A DNA stretch of 64,000 bases. Source: Candidatus Thalassarchaeum sp. (GTDB taxonomy: Archaea; Thermoplasmatota; Poseidoniia; Poseidoniales; Thalassarchaeaceae). Under the pieces are notes generated by a model. That model saw only the letters and a program-made list of their open reading frames with translations. It ran no database searches and had not been told where the DNA came from. Positions 56,477 through 64,000 of the stretch are shown in pieces (the first letter of the stretch is position 1; every line of letters begins with the position of its first letter). The position numbers and the translations under genes are program-made. The stretch covers positions 1-64,000 of the forward strand of contig JAKURL010000008.1 in the NCBI GenBank assembly GCA_022449345.1, given 5' to 3'.

Positions 56477-57700
56477 GTGTCTCGGCGCATCGACATCCTC
56501 GGAGCGGGTCTTTCCGGACTTTCCGCTGCTACTTTGCTCGCCAGTGAAGGATACGATGTACATGTACATGAAATTCGCAAGGATTCCGGCGCACGATTTG
56601 ATGGAGATTTCCAAGGTATTGAGAATTGGACGAGTAATGTCGATTTCTTTGTTGAGATGCGCGAATGGGGGCTCGACCCAGATGAATTCAAATCCGATCC
56701 ATTCAGCATTATTGATCTAATTCACCCCGACGACGAAATCACCAATCCGGTAACCGATGGGATTGCTTTTCGCGTTGTCGAGAGAGGAACCGATGAGCAT
56801 TGTATAGATCAAGGATTCAAGAGAATGGCTTTAGCAGCCGGCGCGCAAATCCATTACGAGACTCGCAAAGACCCGAGCGAGTGCGATATCATCGCTGCCG
56901 GACCTAAGGATTCTAGCGCTGTGGCTTTCGGAGAAATTTTCCACACTGACCATCCGAATATCGTCGCATTCCAACTCAATGACAAGTTGGCTCCGGGTGC
57001 CTATTCATATCTCATTATCATCGATGGAGTTGGGTTGATTTGCACCTGTCTTTGGAGACAGCAAAAGAAGTCCAGTCGATACCTAAACGAAACCATCGCT
57101 TGGTACGAGCAAAACTACGAACTCAATCGAAGGCCGATTAAGCGAGTAGGAGGTAAAGGGGACTTCTCCATACCAGATCGCTACATTCACGAAGGACGTT
57201 ATTACGTTGGTGAAGCGGGAGGATTACAGGACTTCATGTGGGGCTTCGGAATGCGCTATGCCATCACCAGTGGAGTATACGCTGCTAATTCGATAATGGG
57301 TGCAAATGATTACGAGAAACAGATTCGCAGTCGCTTGCTTCCATTGATTAGGGCCAGCGCCATAAATCGATTCCTGATGAATCGAATCGGCGACCGTGGA
57401 TTCAAGATGGTGGCGAATTATTGGATGCGACACCAAGCTCGCAAAGGAGACGGTCTAGAATTCATGAAATGGGTCTATCAACCGGGGATTTTCCGAAGAG
57501 CCATCTGGCCGATTGTTAGATTTGGAATGCTTCGAAGAAAGAAGATTGCAGATGGCAGAACCGTATCGAGAATGCCGTTCAGAAAGGCACTCTCTCGAGA
57601 CGTTTGGGAACCAACTTCTCAGGCGGAAGAAATCGGCAAACAATGGAAGGAAATTCAGCGAGGTGGTGGAGGTATATCCTTCACTGAAACCGATACCTGA
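56477..57700 (+). CDS. FAD-dependent oxidoreductase, geranylgeranyl-reductase-like
   Basis: 407 residues from a GTG start. The Rossmann motif is RRIDILGAGLSGLSAATLLASEGYDVHVHE; YYVGEAGGLQDFMWGFGMRYAITSGVYAANSI is the second FAD motif of the geranylgeranyl reductase/digeranylgeranylglycerophospholipid reductase family, which saturates archaeal isoprenoid lipids. The first half is divergent, so a different flavin-dependent role is possible. It lies 80 bp downstream of the moaE start, on the opposite strand. Confidence 0.78.
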   Translation: MSRRIDILGAGLSGLSAATLLASEGYDVHVHEIRKDSGARFDGDFQGIENWTSNVDFFVEMREWGLDPDEFKSDPFSIIDLIHPDDEITNPVTDGIAFRVVERGTDEHCIDQGFKRMALAAGAQIHYETRKDPSECDIIAAGPKDSSAVAFGEIFHTDHPNIVAFQLNDKLAPGAYSYLIIIDGVGLICTCLWRQQKKSSRYLNETIAWYEQNYELNRRPIKRVGGKGDFSIPDRYIHEGRYYVGEAGGLQDFMWGFGMRYAITSGVYAANSIMGANDYEKQIRSRLLPLIRASAINRFLMNRIGDRGFKMVANYWMRHQARKGDGLEFMKWVYQPGIFRRAIWPIVRFGMLRRKKIADGRTVSRMPFRKALSRDVWEPTSQAEEIGKQWKEIQRGGGGISFTETDT

Positions 57701-57764
57701 ACGTGCAAATTTCTCATCACTAAACACCCGTTTGATTCATATTCCGACCTACGGTCGGCAGATT

Positions 57765-58622
57765 ATGACATCATGGCCTGACATGCAGTCAATGGCGCAC
57801 AACCTTGTGAACTATGGAACGACGGATAACGGTATAGCCATCATCGAACTGTGCTCTGATTCTGCTGGAGAACCCCTAACTGAAGGTAAGACGCCGGTCA
57901 ACACATACACTCACTCGATGATGAGAGACATAGACCAGGCAGTACTCAAGGCTCGGTTCGACGATGACGTGACTGTGATTCTACTCACTGGTTTTGGAGA
58001 GAAGTTCTTCTCAGCAGGAGCCAGTATCAGCATGCTCGATTCGGTCAGTCCCGGATTCAAGTACTTCTTCTGCCTACACGCCAACGAGACCCTGAGCAGA
58101 CTGGAACAGACTCCCAAGCTCGTAATTGCCGCCCTGAACGGACATGCCGTTGGTGGTGGACTGGAGATTGCTATGTCGGCAGACATCCGCATCGGCCGCA
58201 AGGATTCTGGCCAGGTAGGCCTCCCAGAAGTCTCACTGGGAGTCCTCGCAGGGACTGGTGGGACTGCTAGGCTGTCCCGTCTAGTCGGTAAGGCGAGGGC
58301 GATGGAAATCATGGTAACGGGACGAAAGTTCTCGTACGAGGAGGCCAAGGAGATGGACCTAGTACATGACGTCTGGGCTGGCAGCCTTGAGGAGTTTCGC
58401 CAAGATATCCTCGACTACGCTGGCCAGTTCACTCTGCCTTATGCGGCAAGCAAGGCGATCGGAAACATCAAGCGAAGTGTCCAGAGTGGTATGGAGATCC
58501 CTCTCGAGTACCACCTAGCACTCGAGAGAGAGTTGCAATCTGACTTGTTCCAGAGCGATGATGCGAAGAAAGGTATTGCCGCATATGTGAACAGGGAAGT
58601 TCCAGAATTTGATGGAAATTGA
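57765..58622 (+). CDS. Enoyl-CoA hydratase/isomerase family protein
   Basis: 285 residues from ATG 57765, chosen because the conserved part starts here; the frame is open to 57513 inside the preceding gene. Crotonase signatures: VILLTGFGEKFFSAGASISMLD, the oxyanion-hole LVIAALNGHAVGGGLEIAMSADIRIG, VGLPEVSLGVLAGTGGTARLSRLVGKARAMEIMVTGRKFS, with the conserved Glu of LPEV. It heads the set shared with the diiron protein, so it may act as a BoxC- or PaaF-like hydratase/lyase; ordinary beta-oxidation is an alternative. Confidence 0.9.
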   Translation: MTSWPDMQSMAHNLVNYGTTDNGIAIIELCSDSAGEPLTEGKTPVNTYTHSMMRDIDQAVLKARFDDDVTVILLTGFGEKFFSAGASISMLDSVSPGFKYFFCLHANETLSRLEQTPKLVIAALNGHAVGGGLEIAMSADIRIGRKDSGQVGLPEVSLGVLAGTGGTARLSRLVGKARAMEIMVTGRKFSYEEAKEMDLVHDVWAGSLEEFRQDILDYAGQFTLPYAASKAIGNIKRSVQSGMEIPLEYHLALERELQSDLFQSDDAKKGIAAYVNREVPEFDGN

Positions 58623-58626
58623 GATT

Positions 58627-58644
58627 CGCACTCTTTAGAGTGCG
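58627..58644 (+). terminator. Perfect hairpin between hydratase and diiron-protein genes
   Basis: CGCACTC pairs with GAGTGCG around TTTA, 4 bp after the hydratase stop and 45 bp before the next ATG. It shares the CTTTAG centre with the cdc6 terminator hairpin. It may end or attenuate the transcript inside the cluster. Confidence 0.5.
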
Positions 58645-58688
58645 GTTTCGGATACAGCGTTTGATATACCTGTTATATCTGCCCATGG

Positions 58689-59834
58689 ATGATGGCAGAC
58701 GCAGAGATAGTGGGAGACTACACACAGAACTTTGAGGCGTGGATTGACGAGTTCAACGACTGGCAGACGAGAATCGGTTTCGACCCCTCTTGGTTAGGTG
58801 ACTACCGCTTCGACATCAAGTTCGACTGGGACACCGCTGGAGACAGCATTGAGTTCGGTGATTTCGAAGGCAGACCAAAGTGGGAACGGAGGATGCAAAT
58901 CCCACAGCAAACCATCAGGGATGCTATCATCAGTATGATTAGCGTTCAGGGCGATACCGAGTTCGCTTCGGTTGAGCAGCAGAATCACCTTCTGGCATCT
59001 GCTCCAACAGAATACGACAAGAAATCGGCTCTTAGGATAATGTGTGAGGAGCAGCGGCACGGCTGGCAGATGGCTTACCTCCTATGCACTTTCTTTGGTG
59101 AGCAAGGAGTTCGTGAAGCTGCTAAACTACTCGAGAGGAATGCTCAGGATGGAACTCGTATCCTAGGCTCATTCAACGAACCGATAGACCATTGGTTAGA
59201 CTTCTTCATGTTTACTCACTTCATCGATCGTGATGGCAAGTACCAGTTGAAGATGCTGAGCACATCTTCGTTCAAACCTCTGGCGGCTTCGATGGGTCCA
59301 ATGCTCAAGGAGGAGTCTTTTCATCTCGGTACAGGTGCCAACGGGCTACGCAGGATTGTCAAGCAGGGAGTCATTCCCTGCGCTTTGATTCAGAAGTACG
59401 TCAACAAGTGGGTGAGTACAGGACTCGATTTATTCGGAACTGATGATTCGTCCAGTGCTCAGTGGGCATATGTTTACGGCGTCAAGGGTAGATACGATGA
59501 GAGAGAAGCTGCTGAAGCAGCCGATAGAGAGCATCTAAACGAAGCCAGCAGGGAATTGTACTTCCAAGAACTCAGAGATGAGATGATTAGGATCAGCAAG
59601 GCCCGAAAGGAGGGTGAACCTGAGCTCTACATCCCGTCAGACAAGTTCAAGCGCGAAATTGGTAGGTACGCCGGTAAGCGTTATACTGTCCACGGAGAGG
59701 TGTTTGAGGGCGATGATAACGCTTGGGATGAGTACCTCTCAACGGTTCTGCCAACTGACGAGGACGAGGATAAACTAGTCAACGAGTACTTGAAGGGAGA
59801 ATGGATTCAGTACCGAGAGTGGAAGGGCGACTGA
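58689..59834 (+). CDS. PaaA/BoxB-family diiron oxygenase-like protein
   Basis: 381 residues with the four-helix ferritin-like diiron layout of aromatic-CoA epoxidases (PaaA of phenylacetyl-CoA and BoxB of benzoyl-CoA). Ligand motifs are ExxH pairs: MCEEQRHGWQMAYLL in the first half and MLKEESFHLGTGANGLRRI in the second, with QGDTEFASVEQQN and SFNEPIDHWLDFFMFTHFIDRDGKYQLKML between. These would epoxidise an aromatic ring attached to CoA. BoxB is longer (about 470) and PaaA shorter (about 310), so the exact class is open. Neighbours are a hydratase and an unknown helical protein. Confidence 0.78.
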   Translation: MMADAEIVGDYTQNFEAWIDEFNDWQTRIGFDPSWLGDYRFDIKFDWDTAGDSIEFGDFEGRPKWERRMQIPQQTIRDAIISMISVQGDTEFASVEQQNHLLASAPTEYDKKSALRIMCEEQRHGWQMAYLLCTFFGEQGVREAAKLLERNAQDGTRILGSFNEPIDHWLDFFMFTHFIDRDGKYQLKMLSTSSFKPLAASMGPMLKEESFHLGTGANGLRRIVKQGVIPCALIQKYVNKWVSTGLDLFGTDDSSSAQWAYVYGVKGRYDEREAAEAADREHLNEASRELYFQELRDEMIRISKARKEGEPELYIPSDKFKREIGRYAGKRYTVHGEVFEGDDNAWDEYLSTVLPTDEDEDKLVNEYLKGEWIQYREWKGD

Positions 59835-59851
59835 GTCTAGGGGGATTCTGC

Positions 59852-60412
59852 ATGCAGCATGTTGCTTTGACCTCATTCGACAAGGAGCGTTGCGCTCCGT
59901 TTTTTGAGAAGCTAACTGAATACTTCCATGAGCATCATCACTCCGCTGAGCAAGATGCAGCGGGGTACGAGGAACTGCTATACCTCATCCGCCGACCATA
60001 TACTCCTGAGATGCTGGATATGATTGACCTTTGGATGGGTCTGCCCGAGCGCGATTGGCGCGACGAGACCCAAAGAGAAGTAATGCTGGCGCTATATGCC
60101 ATCAGGTACCCAGACACATTGCTCATAGAGAGTTTTACTGAGAAAGCCAAATCGGACATGCGACGACTTTCCGCCTACCTCCACTTCACCGGCCACACCT
60201 ACGCCATCTGGGACGAGGACTCTCGCAGAGGATTGAGCAAGTTGGGAATCGAGATTCCCAGCACTGAATCTGCTGACCCATTCATTTACGGCGCCTATGT
60301 CTCAGCCATTGAGTTGCTAAAAGACGTGGCACCATTCACATGCTTCCTCGAGCATGATGTGCCGCGACAGCGACTTTTCCAAGCAGCCCTTGCTGCTTTT
60401 GGTAGGGAGTGA
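59852..60412 (+). CDS. Helical partner protein of the diiron gene, unknown function
   Basis: 186 residues from ATG 59852; the frame begins at 59801 inside the previous gene. All-helical, with no membrane segment: FEKLTEYFHEHHHSAEQDAAGYEELLYLIRRPYTPEMLDMIDLWMGLPERDW, then AKSDMRRLSAYLHFTGHTYAIW and a C-terminal YGAYVSAIELLKDVAPFTCFLEHDVPRQRLF. The HHH run could bind metal. The family is unknown to me; an assembly or regulatory role for the diiron protein is suggested only by position. Confidence 0.55.
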   Translation: MQHVALTSFDKERCAPFFEKLTEYFHEHHHSAEQDAAGYEELLYLIRRPYTPEMLDMIDLWMGLPERDWRDETQREVMLALYAIRYPDTLLIESFTEKAKSDMRRLSAYLHFTGHTYAIWDEDSRRGLSKLGIEIPSTESADPFIYGAYVSAIELLKDVAPFTCFLEHDVPRQRLFQAALAAFGRE

Positions 60413-60416
60413 TTCG

Positions 60417-61307
60417 ATGGATGTTCGGACCGTCGCCGTAATCGGCGCCGGGACGATGGGCGCAGGAATTGCACAGGTTTGCGCTCAAACAGGTTGGCAA
60501 ACCAACCTATTCGACGCTTATCCTGAAGGATTGGAACGTGGCATGAATACCATTAACGAATTCTGGGACAATGGAATCGCTCGAGGAAAAACAACTCCTG
60601 AACAGAAAGAAGAGTGGTCAGCAAATATTCACACATTCTCTGACATGAGAAATGCAGTCAAAGATGTAGATTTGGTTATTGAAGCAGTTCCTGAAATTAT
60701 GGAAATAAAAGCAAGAATATTCCATGTTCTTTCCATAGAAACGAAAGAGGATTGTATCTTAGCAACAAACACATCCTCACTTTCAATCTCTAATATCGCA
60801 CAGGCCTCAGACCGTCCAGACAAAGTAATTGGAATGCACTTTTTCAATCCAGTTCCAATCATGAAATTGCTTGAGATTGTCCGACACGATTCGTGCTCGG
60901 AAGCCACCATCGCAGCGGCGCAATCAATCGGTTCTGCGATGGGTAAAGAGACCATATTAGTCAATGATGTACCAGGATTCGCAACCAGCAGACTTGGGGT
61001 AGTTCTCGGCAATGAAGCTATTCGAATGCTGGCCGATGGGGTTGCCAGCGCTTCGGATATCGATACCGCGATGCGCCTTGGTTATCGACACCCAATGGGT
61101 CCACTGGAACTCTCAGACTTGGTCGGACTGGATGTGAGACGGGATATCCTCAACAGTTTGGCTGAGGCATTCGACGATGATTCATATCAACCTCATCAGC
61201 TGCTCAATTCACTGGTTGAGGAAGGCAGTCTCGGGAAGAAGAGCGGAAGAGGGATTTACGATTGGACCAATGGTAACAAGTCCGAACGTGAGGACCTCCC
61301 ATTGTGA
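60417..61307 (+). CDS. 3-hydroxyacyl-CoA dehydrogenase (Hbd/PaaH type)
   Basis: NAD-dependent oxidation of 3-hydroxyacyl-CoA. The Rossmann motif is VRTVAVIGAGTMGAGIAQVCAQTGWQTNLFD, followed by DLVIEAVPEIMEIK, TNTSSLSIS, GMHFFNPVPIMKLLEIV (catalytic His) and NDVPGFATSRL with GYRHPMGPLELSDLVGLD. 296 residues, as for 3-hydroxybutyryl-CoA dehydrogenases. The ATG at 60417 lies 4 bp after the previous stop, so the genes are probably co-transcribed. It pairs naturally with the enoyl-CoA hydratases here. Confidence 0.95.
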   Translation: MDVRTVAVIGAGTMGAGIAQVCAQTGWQTNLFDAYPEGLERGMNTINEFWDNGIARGKTTPEQKEEWSANIHTFSDMRNAVKDVDLVIEAVPEIMEIKARIFHVLSIETKEDCILATNTSSLSISNIAQASDRPDKVIGMHFFNPVPIMKLLEIVRHDSCSEATIAAAQSIGSAMGKETILVNDVPGFATSRLGVVLGNEAIRMLADGVASASDIDTAMRLGYRHPMGPLELSDLVGLDVRRDILNSLAEAFDDDSYQPHQLLNSLVEEGSLGKKSGRGIYDWTNGNKSEREDLPL

Positions 61308-61326
61308 CTAATCGGGAGGAGATGAG

Positions 61327-61596
61327 ATGATTCCACTCTGGGTAGAAATGATCGGTGTCATTGCCGGATTTCTAGGTGTAATTGCATGGTTTCCACAGAT
61401 TCGAAGAGTGTGGTCGGAAAAGAAGCACGATGGAATCTCACTACCAACTTTCACGTTAGTTTCAACCTCACTTATGATCTGGCTAGTTTACGGAATCATG
61501 ATTGAATCTGTGGCGATGATTCTAGCAAATATAGCCGCTCTGTCTTGCATTTTTGCGATAATCGCGGGTGTCTTGAAACTACGGCGTGAGGAATAG
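61327..61596 (+). CDS. SemiSWEET/PQ-loop sugar transporter
   Basis: 89 residues with three helices and the PQ motif FLGVIAWFPQIRRVWSEKKHDGISLPTFTLVSTSLMIWLVYG. This single three-helix bundle is the bacterial SemiSWEET unit that works as a dimer and passively moves sugars. The N terminus (MIPLWVEMIGVIAGF) is typical. GGAGGAGATGAG precedes the start, a good ribosome site. 20 bp after the dehydrogenase. Confidence 0.88.
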   Translation: MIPLWVEMIGVIAGFLGVIAWFPQIRRVWSEKKHDGISLPTFTLVSTSLMIWLVYGIMIESVAMILANIAALSCIFAIIAGVLKLRREE

Positions 61597-61616
61597 ACAT
61601 AACAAGAGTGGGTAAT

Positions 61617-62417
61617 TCATTCCTCTTCGGATAAATAGCCAAAATTAGCCGGCCGCTTCTCTAGAAAAGCGGAAACACCTTCTGCGAAATCTGGGGTAAG
61701 TGAAGCGGCAGTAATTAGGGCCTTTTCGAACTCAAGTTGAGTTTCCATGAAGGTTGTAGATGATGCATCGAGTAATTGTTTGGTACCTTGTTTACTGGCT
61801 TGAGCCCATGAGCTCCAATTTCTTGCAACCTCGATCGCTCTGTCAATTAGTGATTCTGAACCTGTGAGTTCGTCTACTGCTCCAAATTCGAGGGCTTGAT
61901 CGCCAGTCCAAACTTCGTTATCGAAGAAAAATCGGCGAGCACGTTGGTATCCTACCAATCGTGGAAGTAGCCAAGTTGAGCCTCCATCTGGCGATAACCC
62001 GAGTGAAAAAAAGGCGGCTGCAAGCCTAGCATCTGGAACACAGACACGATAGTCAGCGCATAGCGCGAGACCTAATCCACCACCGGCCGCAGATCCGTTG
62101 ATTGCTGCGACGTATACAGTCGAACTGCGACGGAGTCGTAATTCAAGTGGGTGCAATACGCTGGTCAATTCGTCGACGAGATTTGCGATTGTGCCGTCAT
62201 CAATCGAGTCTGCGAACTCATCAATGTCCGCTCCGGTACAGAAAAATCGGCCTGTTCCAGTGAGTACAATTGCCTTGCAAGAAGGGTCGTCTAACAAACC
62301 ACCCATGACAGTAGAAATTTCGCGAATAGAAGTACGTGAGAAGGCATTTCTTGCCGCCTCTTCGGAGAGTGTGACAACGGCAACTCCGCCGTCATGGCGT
62401 TCGACCCCGATTCCCAT
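61617..62417 (-). CDS. Enoyl-CoA hydratase/isomerase (PaaG/EchA-like)
   Basis: 266 residues, crotonase fold: GVAVVTLSEEAARNAFSRTSIREISTVM, AIVLTGTGRFFCTGADIDEFAD (oxyanion-hole side), YVAAINGSAAGGGLGLALCADYRVCVPDARLAAAFFSLGLSPDGGSTWLLPRLVG. The catalytic Glu of LPEVxLG is replaced in the LSPDGG segment by Asp/Gly, as in PaaG-type isomerases. Opposite strand to the dehydrogenase set but same pathway theme. Confidence 0.92.
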   Translation of the reverse strand: MGIGVERHDGGVAVVTLSEEAARNAFSRTSIREISTVMGGLLDDPSCKAIVLTGTGRFFCTGADIDEFADSIDDGTIANLVDELTSVLHPLELRLRRSSTVYVAAINGSAAGGGLGLALCADYRVCVPDARLAAAFFSLGLSPDGGSTWLLPRLVGYQRARRFFFDNEVWTGDQALEFGAVDELTGSESLIDRAIEVARNWSSWAQASKQGTKQLLDASSTTFMETQLEFEKALITAASLTPDFAEGVSAFLEKRPANFGYLSEEE

Positions 62418-62487
62418 GATGTGGCGGTGTCGACTCTACTTTTGAACTGCATGAATGTGATAAGTCGCGTCGCGCCGCCCCAATAAC

Positions 62488-63906
62488 ATGCACGCGCGCG
62501 AGAACATCTACATCAACGGGAAGTGGATTCCTGCAAGTGGCGAAGGCAGCATCGAAGTGGTCAATCCAGCAACTGAGCAATGCATCGGTTCGGTGCCTGT
62601 TGGTAGTGCTACAGATGTAGAATCGGCGGTCTCAGCAGCTCGTGCAGCATTCCCCGCTTGGTCGCAATCGAGTATCGAAGAGCGTCAAGGCTACCTGAAT
62701 GCGATTTCAGCGGCGATTGCAGAGCGTGGAGAAGAAATCGCCGAATTAATCACTTCAGAAGTTGGAACTCCAATCAATTACAGCAGAATGGCGATGGTTG
62801 GAACTCCTAGGGTGGTTTCTAGATTATATGCAAAGATGCTCGATTCCTTTGAGTGGGAGGAAGAAGTTCGGAACTCACTCATCGTCAAGGAATCAATTGG
62901 TGTAGTCGGTATGATTACTCCTTGGAATTTCCCACTTCACCAAATCATCGGCAAGGTCGCTCCTGCACTGGCTGCTGGCTGTACAATGGTCCTCAAACCA
63001 TCGAAAGAAGCCCCGCTGAACGCATTCTTGCTAGCTGATATCATCGACAAGAGTGGTCTTCCTGCAGGGGTATTCAATCTAGTCTCAGGACATGGTCGCG
63101 AAATCGGTGAGACTCTTTCGGCTCACCCAGAAGTCGACATGGTCAGTTTCACAGGGTCAACCGGCGCTGGAGTAAGTGTCTCACAAGCCGCAGCGCCGAC
63201 AGTAAAGCGCGTCACTCTAGAATTGGGTGGAAAGAGTGCCAATGTAATCCTAGATGATGCCGACATTGAAAAGGCTGCTAAGATGGCGGTTTACGCTTGC
63301 TTCAACAATTCTGGACAAGAATGCTCGAGCCTAAGTCGACTAATCGTACCAGCAACAGTGCGTGATGAGGTAGTCGAGGTAATCTCTGCCACAATTGCGC
63401 GCTATACAGTAGGCGACCCGATGGATGAATCGATGCGCTGCGGACCGATGGTATCGGCGCGACAGCAAGAATCGGTCGCCGGCTACATAGCCTCAGGAAT
63501 AGCCGAAGGAGCCACCCTTGTTGCGGGAGGCGAGGGTATGCCAGATGGCCTAGATTCAGGATTCTATGTCAAGCCGACCGTGTTCGCAGATGTATCTCCG
63601 GAGATGACAATTTTCCGCGAGGAAATCTTCGGACCTGTGCTATCAATCACCACTTACGAGACAGAGGATGAAGCGATTGCACTTGCCAACGATTCGGAAT
63701 ACGGACTGTCTGGCGGCGTCTGGTCAGGCGATGAAGACAGAGCCTTGCGATTCGCCCGCCAAATGAGAACTGGACAAGTCAGTATCAATGGTGGCGCATT
63801 CAACATCAGCGCTCCATTTGGTGGATACAAGTTGTCAGGTAATGGTCGTGAACTTGGGGTTCATGGACTAGAGGAATTCCTTGAAGTGAAGGCCATCCAG
63901 CGTTAG
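62488..63906 (+). CDS. NAD(P)-dependent aldehyde dehydrogenase
   Basis: 472 residues, ALDH superfamily. [37 protein letters not shown] (NAD site), [44 protein letters not shown] (with the general-base Glu in LELGG), [16 protein letters not shown] (catalytic Cys) and [35 protein letters not shown]. The GQEC variant of GQxC is acceptable. Substrate open; a 2-aminomuconate semialdehyde or phenylacetaldehyde role would fit the clusters here but is not shown by sequence. Confidence 0.93.
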   Translation: MHARENIYINGKWIPASGEGSIEVVNPATEQCIGSVPVGSATDVESAVSAARAAFPAWSQSSIEERQGYLNAISAAIAERGEEIAELITSEVGTPINYSRMAMVGTPRVVSRLYAKMLDSFEWEEEVRNSLIVKESIGVVGMITPWNFPLHQIIGKVAPALAAGCTMVLKPSKEAPLNAFLLADIIDKSGLPAGVFNLVSGHGREIGETLSAHPEVDMVSFTGSTGAGVSVSQAAAPTVKRVTLELGGKSANVILDDADIEKAAKMAVYACFNNSGQECSSLSRLIVPATVRDEVVEVISATIARYTVGDPMDESMRCGPMVSARQQESVAGYIASGIAEGATLVAGGEGMPDGLDSGFYVKPTVFADVSPEMTIFREEIFGPVLSITTYETEDEAIALANDSEYGLSGGVWSGDEDRALRFARQMRTGQVSINGGAFNISAPFGGYKLSGNGRELGVHGLEEFLEVKAIQR

Positions 63907-63918
63907 GAGTTGTAAAGA

Positions 63919-64000
63919 ATGGTCGGCAGATTGCTGGTCATAACCGGTGCTAGCGGAGTTGGAAAGTCAACCCTTACCGCAAGACTCGCAGCCTCGCTAG
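63919..64000 (+). CDS. P-loop kinase gene, cut by the window end
   Basis: Only 27 codons are present. From ATG 63919 the product begins MVGRLLVITGASGVGKSTLT, a Walker A (GASGVGKST) at the extreme N terminus, as in guanylate kinase, adenylate-type or ribose bisphosphokinase-like small P-loop kinases. It starts 12 bp after the aldehyde dehydrogenase stop, probably the same transcript. Confidence 0.75.
   Translation, partial: MVGRLLVITGASGVGKSTLTARLAASL

Noticed and set aside
57455..57764. Extension of the hydratase frame upstream to 57513.
   Set aside because: The extension lies inside the preceding flavin oxidoreductase and reads as out-of-frame sequence; the conserved protein starts at 57765.
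1..64000. CRISPR arrays, insertion sequences, integrases, phage or toxin-antitoxin genes.
   Set aside because: No direct-repeat array, transposase, recombinase, phage structural gene or toxin pair was recognised on either strand.

Overview
The window looks like a 64 kb piece of a planktonic archaeal genome, most likely from the Thermoplasmatota (Marine Group II/III, Poseidoniales-like). This is judged from gene content only. Archaeal informational genes are spread along it: an RFC small subunit, a PCNA clamp, a transcription factor S, the fibrillarin/Nop5 pair, an Orc1/Cdc6 and an intron-bearing elongator tRNA-Met. They are mixed with many bacterial- or eukaryote-type metabolic genes: IcmF mutase, GlpX, class I aldolase, SMUG-type glycosylase, Fpg and a biotin carboxylase. 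Genes are dense, mostly separated by under 100 bp, and often overlap within operons. No insertion sequence, phage, integrase or CRISPR array was recognised.

Layout. 0-9.7 kb: a secreted esterase-like lipoprotein, tRNA-Met(CAT), an MFS carrier, rfcS with a small unknown gene, panB, an amino-acid permease carrying C-terminal EF-hands, an FKBP-type prolyl isomerase, a PI-PLC-like lipoprotein and an NTF2-like protein. 9.7-12.2 kb: a three-gene minus-strand set resembling the 2-aminophenol meta-cleavage pathway (dioxygenase beta and alpha subunits plus a RidA-type deaminase). 12-25.7 kb: a PAP2 membrane protein, a YbaK-like deacylase, a SMUG glycosylase, acyl-CoA synthetase, LysE exporter, IcmF, aquaporin, SDR, Fpg and small membrane proteins. 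25.7-30 kb: fibrillarin/Nop5, TFS, PCNA and a glycosyltransferase. 30-38 kb: a TIGR01777-type epimerase, ABC exporter, tRNA-Gly(TCC), and a tightly packed three-gene operon encoding an unknown protein, a protein with the two-repeat pattern of a TATA-binding protein, and a TatD-like hydrolase. 38-44.5 kb: a long disordered membrane protein behind a hairpin-rich leader, PfkB kinase, biotin carboxylase, a diflavin-type reductase and an MBL-fold hydrolase. 44.5-46.2 kb: an AT-rich 0.4 kb gap followed by orc1/cdc6, a plausible replication origin. 46.8-51.7 kb: a fused PPAT/dephospho-CoA kinase, a GC-rich 0.3 kb gene-free block that folds into long-range helices (candidate large structured RNA), an 872-residue winged-helix protein of unknown function and two tiny tandem winged-helix genes. 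51.7-56.4 kb: fba, glpX, moaC and moaE on the minus strand, with a ferredoxin and flavin oxidoreductases on the plus strand. 57.7-64 kb: a CoA-thioester aromatic/fatty-acid set (enoyl-CoA hydratases, a PaaA/BoxB-like diiron protein, a partner of unknown function, 3-hydroxyacyl-CoA dehydrogenase, aldehyde dehydrogenase), ending in a truncated P-loop kinase gene.

Taken together, the genes suggest a heterotroph that secretes lipid- and ester-cleaving lipoproteins, takes up amino acids and sugars, burns acyl-CoAs (ACS, ECH, HAD, thioesterase, IcmF, biotin carboxylase), may open aromatic rings by two routes, and runs gluconeogenesis through FBA and GlpX. The most interesting unexplained items are the structured RNA candidate at about 47.88-48.19 kb, the TBP-like operon at 34.9-37.1 kb, and the two possible aromatic-degradation clusters.
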